From Tubulanus polymorphus (Eukaryota; Nemertea; Palaeonemertea; Tubulaniformes; Tubulanidae), in NCBI RefSeq assembly GCF_964204645.1, contig NC_134036.1, positions 4,882,001 to 4,946,000 on the forward strand: a DNA stretch of 64,000 nt. The letters are read 5' to 3'. Under the pieces are notes generated by a model. The model had not been told where the DNA came from. It saw only the letters and a program-made list of their open reading frames with translations, and made no database searches. Shown piece after piece: positions 49,480 through 61,800 of the stretch. A program made the position numbers and the translations under genes. The stretch's first letter is position 1; the number at the start of each line of letters is the position of its first letter.

Positions 49480-51162
49480 TAAATGTTTTGAACGGTCTTA
49501 ACGCATTGATCCGGCAAATACTATCGGGTTGTCCTATTTAAGCTCAAGAGTAGTTTTCATTTTGATTATTCGTTCATAAAGTTCACACATTTCACCCCAA
49601 ATCATCCCCTCTCTGCAAGACGCGTTGGGAACTACAGAAAATATTGGAATTTTAAACATGATATTGATTTCTCAAAAACCTGAGCGAACGAAGTTATCAG
49701 AATATTTCTGAAATATAATCGGGCGTGGGTATTCACGACACGTGGAAATGATGGAACCGAAAATTTATTTAGAATTGGATAAGAAATGTGGTGCGAATAT
49801 CAAATTGCCCAAAATTACCGCGAGATGTTAAACCTTTAATTTTTTATTTTACCTGCTAATTCAGGTTCATGAAAATAAAAGATGAATTGACCTCGTAAAT
49901 ACTCGGCGCATCATTAGAGTTGTCAAAATTCTAAGGCGTCACGTTTGAAACATATAGCTTAATCTTTTCTTTCATTTCTTAATATAAGATAGCGAATATT
50001 TCGTTTTCTCTTTAAGATATCAATCGAATGCGGAATTTTAGTTAAAAAATAATGATTCTTTTAACAAAGCGCGAGGGAGTAGAGAAAAGATTTCTATATC
50101 GCAAACACTTTCTTTTCGGATTCCTCACTTTGACCGTACGTACGAGTAACGTTAAGATAATAAATAGGTCAAGAGATTTTAGGGCGTTTTTTAACCAGTG
50201 TTGTTTATAAGTAACGGTAAATTTCATTTTTATAGGAAATCGATTTTTGCCCAGACTCCAGCTACCCACTCACCAGTCATCAACTGGTGGATCTGTCTTT
50301 CAATTACGAATAAATGTAAATACAGCCTACGAAGCATTTTACAGAACTAAATTGGATTGGAGAATGTTTACGCTGAAAGTTACCAATTACGTGTTTGGTC
50401 TAATGAAAACCCAGACGATATTGACATAACATCCAACTATGATATATCCTATCGATTTTCAATTACAAACACGAACCCGCTGTTTTATTCCCGGTATGTT
50501 CGATCTCTTTGTTTTATAACAAATTAATCTAATTATCCTAACATTAAACTAACCGAACGAACGAATAAGAAGGGCAATACATATTTCAAGATCGAAAACT
50601 TCAAAACGCGGTTCGTGAATTCGCGAAAACGGCGCCTTAGTAACGCGTAAAGTAACGCGCTACGACTGGTTTTAACACACGCCAATCGCCAGATTTCAAA
50701 ACTGTCAAAATCCTGATACCGTGCGATGTGTATAAACTGTCATATATATAAGATATTGAAAATGTCGGATTTTGTCGGACGGTCGAACGAAAAAATATAT
50801 TCGACTAGCTAATGAGATATTAATTTAAATAGAAAATATTTAAACGAACGACACGAAATAATTTGGGTATTTTTATGTATAATTGGACATGGATATTAAC
50901 AGCGCCTAAAGGAAACGTGTAACTGAAAATTGCTGCACAGATTGATGGTAATTACTGGAAAACTCGTTCGAAAGAAATGTCAACGTTTAAAAATATATTT
51001 GTACCCTGAATTTGCTGATTGCAGCAAATGAATAGTAGGAAATCTAAAATGCTCCATCATTTATGGATAGAACATGAAGATAGAAAGTAATGTGAAAAGG
51101 CGATCAGTGATTGAAATAACAACTTTTGAATCAGGAATGAATTCCAACGTTGTGTCGTGTTG
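49480..51162. other. Spacer 7: between units 7 and 8
   Basis: The first 1.1 kb resembles spacers 4/6. From about 50650 it follows spacer 3 closely, including the shared AACTGTCATATATATAAG segment replacing the sequence found in other spacers, so a recombination joint lies near 50640. Palindrome with one mismatch at 50612-50627. The TATA-like tract is altered to AAAAAATATATT near 50790. No fold-back at 50410-50450. No gene seen. Confidence 0.6.
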
Positions 51163-51163
51163 A
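51137..51163 (+). promoter_or_regulatory. Upstream mini-ORF of unit 8 (TGATG)
   Basis: Eight codons (MNSNVVSC) with the TGA overlapping the ATG at 51163. Confidence 0.45.
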
Positions 51164-54100
51164 TGTTGTTCGGTATGGAGCAGCGACTGAGAGCGCTGTT
51201 TATAGCGTCGCTGATCGTCTGTCAAGTTCGCATCGCGCGCGTTGATCGCGCAGACTCTATCGAGGAATCGTCTGTGACGGTAAGTTCGTCTTGTAACAAC
51301 ACGTGGTACCCGCTAGATTCTACGTCCAGTTACATCGTTTCGCCGAATTACCCGTCGTTAACGCGCGGCGTTGAATGTCGTTGGTTCATCAACAGTTCTT
51401 TGCTGGGAACTGTTCACGTCCAAGTTCACTACGATATCGAGCCGTCAATATTCTGTAGTGATAACTACCTTCTCGTCTACGAGTCTGATAACAGATTCTG
51501 CGGCGATGGAAAACATGAAATTCGCCAAAACAATTCGATCTCGTTGATTTTTAGGAATAACGTCGATGGTGCGCGAGGTAGTCGGGTTTATACCATATAT
51601 CGTTATGAACGAAATCATTTGTTAATTAGTCACGATTGCCCCAAATATCTCCGATTGAACGAAATACAAACATCAATAGGATACAGATATCAGATAAGCT
51701 ACTTACTAACGTGCAAATTGTTTTTGGAATGGATCGGGATGCCAGATGATTTTGGCATGAACCTGACCTTAAGAAAGCTAAGTTTGAAAGTAAGCCCAGG
51801 TGCTGATCCAGCGACGACAGTTAAAATCTACGACGGATGGAACACCAGCAGTGAACCTATAGGTCTTATACGAGAACAAACCGGGCATCCACCGTCATCA
51901 TTTTATACTAAAACAGGCAAAGCCGTCATATCACTGCTATATCCTCGACTGTTTTTTGAAACACAGCTTCTAATTCAAATGTACCAAATATCGGATTGGA
52001 ACGTCTCTAATCCGTTGATTCAGATCTCTAATAACGAATCGGGAGTGATCGTTCCCGATGAAAACAGTTTACACGTAATAACACGATCAAAACACTTACA
52101 CTGCTGGTCTATCACAGTGCAGGTGTTACAGTACGTCGTCTTCAACTGGACACGTGATCTCGTCTCGTCCTGTGACGTCATCGGTGTATATAAACAAGAA
52201 GGGTTACGCGTTGTAGGAACTGCTATTTCACTCGGTAACAACTACCTGCAATCACTGAGTGTCAAATCTGAAGGCTTTCTCGACGTTTTGTGCGTTTTAA
52301 AAACAACGGTCGACGCGAATGTGAGATTTGAAATAAACTATAGGATGGAATCTCTTTCGATATATGATATAAAGGTCATAAACCAGGTAAATATTACCTG
52401 TGAAATTTTGTTATCCCGTATCGATACGACTTGAAATCATTTAAGAAAAAAACTGTCTGATATGCTTGTAATATTGGCCAACTCTAGGTACCGGTGAACC
52501 GAATGTGGTTTATGACGCAAGACTCGCTTTTTCCAAAACGAAATAAAGCCTCGGTGAATTATCGCGTCACTACATACGAGTTCAAATGGAAAGTTGATAT
52601 CTATGAAGAGAATATGGAACTAACAGTTTTATCTGAGAACTGCGAGCGAGCTGGATTTTACATATTCGACGGTGGTAATTTCACGGCTAGACGATACGGT
52701 CCGTATTGTCCTCGTTCATGGCCATACGACCATAACGTCGTCAGTCTGATTACATCAGGTGGATCGGTTACTGTAGTAGGATACGCTTATAACTGGGATG
52801 ATCAGTTAACAGTCGGTAAGATATCATATCTCAGATTTCGTCCTACCGACTGTGACGGGTATGTTTTAAAGGATGAAGAACATCGGATCAATATGACGTC
52901 ACACTGTCTCGTGATAACACCGGAAAATCGACGCCTTCCTTTGAGAAATATTTATATATTATCAGAACACGAATATCAAATTGACCGATGTTTTCAGGAT
53001 CATCTATCATTCGGTTCTTGTAGCTGGTATCTGAGATTGAGTAGTCAGGTTCTTAATAACGGTCTCGTATTGAACAGTGTGAAAATACGTGTGACGAATG
53101 TATTCTGGTTGTATTCATTATTAGTTAAACTACGGCGTAAATGTCAACGATCGAAGGTAGTTGCAGGGGGTATTGACCAGACACCACTGAATGATAATTG
53201 CGGAATCATTCAGTCACCAAACTACCCGGGATCAGCAGGGCACACCAGGGAAGCATTAAGATATAGTTTTCTACATAAGAATTTTCAGCGAATTCGATAT
53301 TACAGATTTGTAATAAAATATACTGAAATAATACGATGTGAGAAAACAAAATCGTCAGACAAGGACCCGATTATGATAACGCAATCTATTACTGATACAG
53401 CTAGCGGTCAAACACATCTACACGAAAATAGAATATGTGACAATGACGCGATACCGGGACTTGTGTTTTATAGTTTAAGACATGAGAACCTCTACTTTCA
53501 GGTGAAAAATCACATACCCACATTTCAAATACAATACACATTTGAACAGTCGTTACCGGTAAAACAGTTTGAAAATGTCTGTAAATCGGGATTTCTAGAT
53601 TCGGGAATTTCATGCGTTAAATACATCAGAGATGAACGTCTGAATTGGAAGAATGCTGAATTGTACTGTAGACAGAAGTACGCGGGACATCTACTCAGTA
53701 TCAACTCACAACAGGAAATGATTTCTATTAAAAGATTATTCGCTACAAAGTTTCTTCTAAAGGCATATTCACAGAACGCGCTCATAATGATGATTGGATT
53801 AAAACTGCAAGTAAGTCATAAAATAAGTCATATGAAACTTTGTATATAAGAATTTGGGATATCTTTAATCACGTGTTTGCAACTTAATTTTTCAGCAAGT
53901 TTCTGGTTATTACACGTGGACTGATGGAAAACCATTGAGCTACACAGAGTGGTATCAACCTACAAACAACGACACGATACCAGAAGTTATTCGAGGATTG
54001 ATATCTCCTCTTAGAAAACAACCGATAAATGACGTCAATATGCCGTGTACGGCGATGATACTGAATAATCCACGAGGATCAGCGAACTGGGTTCGATTCC

Positions 54101-57100
54101 CCTGCGAAATCGAAGAGGTTCACACGAGTTTCATTTGCGAAACTGAAAGATTTGCCAACGAAAATGGAACAGCAACAATGTGGAATGTAACCAAAAACGA
54201 CACATTTCTATTTCAAAATACTGATTTCAACGATTCGAACTGTACGATTGGTTGGGTAAACATAGATAAACAATGCTATCAAATACTGACAGATTGGAAC
54301 AGATATCGAGGTCTTGATTCAAAAACTGCTACAGAGATGTGTCATAGCATCGGATCTGATATGGGCAAAATATTCCGTAACACAGAAAATGACATCTTAA
54401 ATTTGATAAAATCATTTCAATATCAACATCAATATAGCTCTATACTAACGATGACTTCCAATGACAGACTGCAAGTTATACAGCCAATAATCACCAGAGA
54501 TGAAATTACTTATATTCAATCAGTTAAATGGACGATGAAACAGTTTGATAATGCAACAGATACAGCGCATTCTGTTTTGTGTTTATACAATGTAACTGAT
54601 GAAGAGTTAGCTTCTATAAGCGGTTGTAAATCGTGGCAGTTTGAATGTAACGATCAAAGATGTATAAGCGACCATCGCGTATGTGATACCAGACACGACT
54701 GTCGACACGGTGAAGATGAACTCATTTGTACGGATGTCAATTTACACAGTCAGTTTCAATGCGATGATGGTCAGGTGATATCAATAAGTGGATTCTGTGA
54801 CTTCATACAGGATTGTCGGGATGGTTCGGATGAGGAATCTTGTATTCATCCCCCGTGTTTGTCTGTACAATTTCGCTGCACAAGTGGTCAATGTATCAGT
54901 AGGTCAAGTAGATGTGATGGAGTCACTGATTGTAAAGACGGATCAGATGAAATAGGATGCACCGCAGCAATGTGTCAGGGGTTTCTGTGTAAAAGTGGAG
55001 AGTGTATCAGTTCTCAGTTGTATCAGGATGGTGTCGTGGATTGTAGTGGAAGCCTTGAAGAAGATGAATTAGTAACAACTACTAATGTTACAGTGAATCC
55101 TACTGTTCAGTGCAATAATGAAAACTACTGCAAAACTAACTTTACAAATCTCTGTACGGAATCAGATGAACAAAGATGTTCTTTCAATTCTCCTCACTGT
55201 TATTCAAGACGTCACAGATGTATTCTAGAAAGAATGTCAAATGGTTTCCCAGTTTGTAGAAATCTTGAGCACGTACTGAGATGTGAAGAATTTGATTGTC
55301 CAGCTGGTACTGTAAAATGTCCAGCATCGTACTGTATACCGATCAGACAGGTGTGCGATGGTCAATCGGATTGTCCTAATTCAGAAGATGAACAAAACTG
55401 CGAGACATTTTCTTGTCCAGGAATGTTTAAATGTGGTCAGGAAAATCGGTGTATTCCCCAATCTGAAGTTTGTGACGGTTTCGTCAACTGTAAACATACA
55501 AATGATGACGAGGCTTTCTGTAATGTCACGTGTAAGAAGGGCTGTAGATGTCAAGGTCATTTGATTGATTGTGCGTATGCTCGTTTAAAAGATGTAACTG
55601 ATCTTTTCTCGACATCAAGTCGAGTTTTAATTCTATCGAATAACAGAATCATTCTGAGCGAGTCGACGTTTTCTTTATTCGTTTATCTTCGAATGCTTAA
55701 CATCTCTTCCAATGAATTGTCTCATATTTTACCGAACTCATTCAGAAACCTGCATAATTTACATACATTAGATCTTACATACAACAACATAACATCATTA
55801 TCTACAAATACATTCATCGGGTTGTATAATTTAAAAGAGTTATTGATAACTGAAAATCCTATACGCCATTTAGACGACAATACCTTCCAAGATTTAATGT
55901 CATTACAAATTCTGAACCTTCAAGGGCTTTCAGTTTTGCTACTTGGTAGAGATGTATTTAGAGGTTTATCTGCATTGCAGTCGTTGGATATTAGCAATAA
56001 CAGAATCCATCATATTTCACGATATGCTTTTTCAGGATTAAATGAACTTAGAATTCTCGATATCACCAATAACTCTAAATTTATTTTGACTGAGACAGGC
56101 GTTTTCGATAATCTAACATCATTAGTCTCGTTAACGTCTGATGCTTACAAATTTTGCTGCATGGCTCCGAATGTTGACCAGTGCCTTCCCGAAGCTGATG
56201 AATTTTCCTCCTGTTCTGATCTGATGGGTAACACAGTCCTCAGAGCTATCGTCTGGGTGATCGCTTCATTTAGTTTCTTCGGGAACAGTATCGTCATTTT
56301 ATTTCGTCTTCGATCAATTCGACTTTCATCCTCCGAGAAACGTAACACATCTTCTGACATCTTAATCATCAATATCGCGGCTTGTGATTTTCTCATGTCG
56401 ATTTATTTGTTTTCGATTGCGGTGGCAGATTATATTTATAAAGGAGATTATTTCCTAAATTCTGAAACTTGGACGGACAGTTCATTGTGTAGTTTCGCCG
56501 GAGTCACGGTGACTATTTCTTGTGAAGGCTCATTGACGTTTCTATTTATTCTAACACGGCATAGATTCTCGAATATCGTTAATCCATTTTCTGGAAGCCC
56601 GATTACATCACCGAGATATGTGTCCATTATTTGTGGCGTGTGTTGGGTTATTATAAGTACAATCTCTATAATACCGCTGTCACAATTATCTTATTTCGGT
56701 ATTAAATTCTACGGTACTACTGGAGTTTGTTTACCTATGAATTTAATATCAATTGATGTCAACGCCTGGCAATATTCATTCGCTATTTTTGCGGTATTCA
56801 ACTCGTTCATACTCGCTACGATAATGACGACTTATGCGCAAATGTACAGACTCGTATCTGGAAGCAGGTCTGGTTCGGGTAGAATTGACCCTACCGAACT
56901 GATTTTAGCGCGTAGAAGTTTAGTGATAAATCTTTGTAATTTATTTTGCTGGCTGCCGTTAATTATCGTTCAGTTTTGCGCGGTATTACGGGTAGAAATA
57001 CCGAATCAGGTGGCGGCTTGGCTGGCGGTTCTTTTCTTACCGATCAACTCGTCCCTCAATCCCCTTCTTTACACAATACTGACTATCGATATGAAATCCA

Positions 57101-57129
57101 TACGAGCGAAAACAAAACGCTTACGTTAA
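51163..57129 (+). CDS. Unit 8: complete chimeric receptor with type B CUB2, about 1926 aa
   Basis: Exons 51163-52386, 52488-53810 and 53896-57129. CUB2 is type B (as units 4 and 5), but the last part of exon 1 and intron 1 match unit 7, so exon 1 itself is a mosaic. The fourth CUB-like module has PRSWPYD. Intron 2 and its acceptor (CAG before CAAGTT) match unit 1, and the LDLa2-3 region (RDGSDEES, CISRSS) also resembles unit 1. LDLa4 differs slightly (AAMCQGFLCKSGEC). TM1 reads FFGNS, TM2 ends IAVADY where the others have IAGADY, TM3 is HRF, tail KRLR. AATAAA at 57128-57133 overlaps the stop. Confidence 0.9.
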
Positions 57130-58802
57130 TAAATGTTTTAAACAGTCTAAACGCATTTATCCGGCAAATATTATCGGGTTGTCCTATTTAAGCTCAAGAG
57201 TAGTTTTCATTTTGATTATTCGTTCATAAAGTTCACACATTTCACCCAAAATCATGCCCTCTCTGCAAGACGCGTTGGAAACTATAGAAAATATTGGAAT
57301 TTTAAACATGATATTGATTTCTCAAAAACCTGAGCGAACGAAGTTATCAGAATATTTCTGAAATACAATCGGGCGTGGGTATTAACGACACGTGGAAACG
57401 ATGGAACCGAAAATTACTTTTGAATTGGATAAGAAATGTGGTGCGAATATGAAATTGTCCAAAATTACTGTGAGATGTTGAGCCTGTAATTTTTTATTTT
57501 ACCTGCTAATTCGGGTTCATGAAAATAAAAGATGAATTGACCTCGTAAATACTCGGCGCATCATTAGAGTTGGTAAAATTCTAAGCCGTCATGTTTGAAA
57601 CATTTAACCAAATCTTTACTTTATATCTAATATAAGATAGCGAATATTTCGTTTCCTCTTGATCTCAATCGAATGCGAAATTTCGTTTTAAGAAAAAAAA
57701 TAATTCTTTTCACAATGCGCGGGAGAGTATAGAATAGATTTTTTATCGCAAACACTTTCGTTTTGGATTCCTCACTTTGACCGTACGTACCAGTAACGTT
57801 AAGATAATAAATAGGTCAAGAGATTTTAGGGCGTTTTTCAACCAGTGTTGTTTATAAGTAACGGTAAATTTCATTTTTATAGGAAATCGATTTTTGCCCA
57901 GACTCGAGCTACCCACTCGCCAGTCGTCAACTGGTGGATCTGTCGTTCAATTACGAATAAATGTTAATACAGCCTACAAAATATTTTACAGAACTGAATT
58001 GGATTGGAGAATGTTTACGCTGAAAGTTATTTATTATGTGCTTTGGTATAATGAAAAACCCAGACGAATTAACATCCAACTATGATATATCCTATAGATT
58101 TCCAATTACAAACACGAACCCGCTGTTTGATTCCCGGTATGTTCGATTTGTTGGTTTTATAACACATTGATCTAATTATCCTAACATTAAACTAACCGAA
58201 CGAACGAATAAGAAGGGTAATACATATTTCAAGATCGAAAACTTCAAAACGCGGTTCGCGAATTCGCGAAAACAGCGTCTTAGTAACGCGTAAAGTAACG
58301 CGCTACGACTGGATTGAACACACGCCAGTCGCCGATTTTTAAAACGGTCAAAATCCTGAAACCATGCGATACGTATAAACTGCGATTCCAGTATTATTCA
58401 TAAAGTCGAATTTTGTCGGACGGTCGAGCGAAAATATATATTCGACTAGCTAATGAAATATTAATTTAAAAATAAAATAGGTAAACGAACGACACGAAAT
58501 AATTGGGATATTTTTATGTGTAATTGGACATGGATATTTTCCGCGCCTAAAGGAAATGTGAAACGTGAAAATTGCTGCACAGATTGATGGTAATTACTGG
58601 AGAACTCGTTCGAAAGAAATGTCAACGTTTGAAAATATGTTTTTATCCTGTATTTGATGATTGCAACAAATGATAAGTTAGAAATCTAAAATGCTCGATC
58701 ATTTATGGAGAAAATTTGAAGATAGAAAGTAATGCGAAAAGGCGATCACTGATTGAAAACAACTTTTGAATCAGGAATGAATTCCAACGTTGTGTCGTGT
58801 TG
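57130..58802. other. Spacer 8: between units 8 and 9
   Basis: Mixed origin. The first part resembles spacers 4, 6 and 7, the middle resembles spacers 3 and 5, and from about 58310 to the start codon it matches spacer 2 including its private variants. Perfect palindrome TTCGCGAATTCGCGAA at 58255-58270; TATA-like AAAATATATATT at 58431-58442. No gene seen. Confidence 0.6.
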
Positions 58803-58803
58803 A
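58777..58803 (+). promoter_or_regulatory. Upstream mini-ORF of unit 9 (TGATG)
   Basis: Eight codons (MNSNVVSC) with the TGA overlapping the ATG at 58803. Confidence 0.45.
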
Positions 58804-61800
58804 TGTTGTTCGGTATGGAGCAGCGACTGAGAGCGCTGTTTACGGCGTCGCTGATCGTCTGTCAAGTTCGCATCGCGCGCGCTGATCGCGCAGACTCTAT
58901 CGGGGAATCGTCTGTGACGGTAAGTTCGTCTTGTAACAACACGTGGTACCCGCTAGATTCTACGTCCGGTTACATCGTTTCACCGAATTACCCTTCGTTA
59001 ACGCGCGGCGTTGAATGTCGTTGGTTCATCAACAGTTCTTTTACGGGGACTTTTCACGTCCAAGTTTACTACGATATTGGGCTTTCAATATTCTGTAGTG
59101 ATAACTACCTTCTCGTTTACGAGTCTGAAAAGAGATTGTGCGGTGTTGGAAAACATGAAATCCGCCGTAACGATTCGATCTCGTTGATGTTTATGAGTAA
59201 CGTCGATGGTGCGCGAGGTAGTCGGGTTTATGTCATATATAGTTATGAACGAAGCCGATTGAAAATCAGTCACGACTGTTTAAGACACAATATAAGATTG
59301 GGGAGGCTAAAAGCTGAGCAGGGTTACAAATACACCGTAGGAAAAATAAAGAATTGCCAGTTATTTGTTGAATGGAGCGGCATGCCGCGAGGTTATGCGT
59401 TGAATCTAACATTTATTGATACAACTTTTAGATTCTATTATGGTAGGAAATCATTGTCGGTAACCATGAAAATACACGACGGTTGGAACACCAGCAATGA
59501 ACCTTTAGCGCATATACCACACCAATCTGGACATCCAGCATCATCATTTTATACGAAAACAAACAAAGCTGTTTTGGTGTCACTGCTGACACATCTACAG
59601 TCACTGCTTTTAGTACAGACATATAGAATATCAGATTGGAACGTCTCTAATCCGTTGATTCAGGTCTCTAATAACGAGTCGGGAGTGATCGTTCCCGATG
59701 ACAACAGTTTACACGTAATAACACGATCAAAACACTTACACTGCTGGTCTATCACAGTGCAGGTGTTACAGTACGTCGTCTTCAACTGGACACGTGATCT
59801 TATCACATCCGGTGACGTCATCGGTGTATATAAACAAGAAGGGTTACGCGTTGTAGGAACTGCTATTTCACTCGGTAACAACTACCTGGAATCGCTGAGT
59901 GTCAAATCTGAAGGCTTTCTCGTCATACTGTGCATTTTGAGAGCAGGCGTCCGCAAAAATGCGAGATTTGAAATAAACTATAAGATTGAATCTATTTCGA
60001 TAGATGATTTAAAGGTCATCGACCGTGAGGTGAGTATCACCTGTGAAATAATTTTACCTCGTATTGAAATAAACTGAAATTATTAAAAATAAAAACTGTC
60101 TGATATACTCGAAATATTGGCTAAATCTAGGTACCGGTGAACCAGATGTTTTTTAAGACGCCGTTCGTGCTGTTTCCAAAACGAATGAAAATCGTTGTGA
60201 ATTATCGCGTCAGTAGATATGAGTTTAAATGGAAAGTGGATATCTATGAAGAAAATATGGAACTAACAGTTTTGTCAGAGAACTGCGAGCGAGCTGGATT
60301 TTACATATTCGACGGTGGTAATTTCACGGCTAGACGATACGGTCCGTATTGTCCTCGTTTATTCGCCCCGTACGACCGTAACGTCGTCAGTCTGATTACA
60401 TCAGGTGGGTCGGTTACTGTAGTAGGATACGCTTATAACTGGGATGATCAGTTAACAGTCGGTAAGATATCATATCTCAGATTTCGTCCTACCGACTGCG
60501 ACGGGTATGTTTTAAAGGATGGAGAACATCGGATCAATATGACGTCACACTGTCTCGTGATAACACCGGAAAATCGACGCCTTCCTTTGAGAAATATTTA
60601 TATATTATCAGAACACGAATATCAAATTGACCGATGTTTTCAGGATCATCTATCATTCGGTTCTTGTAGCTGGTATCTGAGATTGAGTAGTCAGGTTCTT
60701 AATAACGGTCTCGTATTGAACAGTGTGAAAATACGTGTGCCGAATGTATTATGGTTGTATTCATTATTAGTTAAACTACGGCGTAAATGTCAACGATCGA
60801 AGGTAGTTGCAGGGGGTATTGACCAGACACCACTGAATGATAATTGCGGAATCATTCAGTCACCAAAGTACCCGGGATCAGCAGGGCACACCAGGGAAGC
60901 ATTAAGATATAGTTTTCTACATAAGAATTTTCAGCGAATTCGATATTACAGATTTGTAATAAAATATATTGAAATGATACGATGTGAGAAATCACACCCG
61001 TTAGACAAGGACCTGATTCTAATAAAACAATCCATTACTGATACAACTAGCGGCCAAACACATCAACGCGAAAATAGAATATGTGACAATAACGCGTTAC
61101 CGGGACTTGTGTTTTATAGTTTAAGACATGAGAACCTCAGGTTTGAGGTGAAAAATTACATACCGACATTTCAAATACAATACACATTAGAACAGTCGAT
61201 ACCGGTAAAACAGTTTAAAAATGTCTGTAAATCAGGATTTTTAGATTCGGGAATTTCATGCGTAAAATACATCAGAGATGAACGTCTGAATTGGGAGAAT
61301 GCTGAATTGTACTGTAGACAGAAGTACGCGGGACATCTACTCAGTATCAACTCAGAACAGGAAATGATTTCTATTAAAAGATTATTCGCTACAAAGCTTC
61401 TTCTAAAGGCATATTCACAGATAGCGCTCATAATGATGATTGGATTAAAACGGCAAGTAAGTCATGAAATAAGTCATTAGAAAGTTTGTATATAAGAATT
61501 TGATGTTATGTTTAATCACGTGTTGGCAACTTAATTTTTCAGCCCGTTTCTGGTTATTACACGTGGACTGACGGGAAACCATTGAGCTACACAGAGTGGT
61601 ATGAACCTACAAATAACGACACGATACCAGAAGTTATTCAAGGATTGATATCTCCTCTTAGAAAACAACCGATAAATGACGTCAATATGCCGTGTACGGC
61701 GATGATACTGAATAATCCACGAGGATCAGCGAACTGGGTTCGATTCCCCTGCGAAATCGAAGAGGTTCACACGAGTTTCATTTGCGAAACTGAAAGATTT

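Noticed and set aside
57894-58085. Possible transposon or retroelement remnants in the spacers
   Set aside because: No terminal repeats, target duplications, reverse transcriptase or transposase similarity was seen, and the spacers align along their full length with small indels only.
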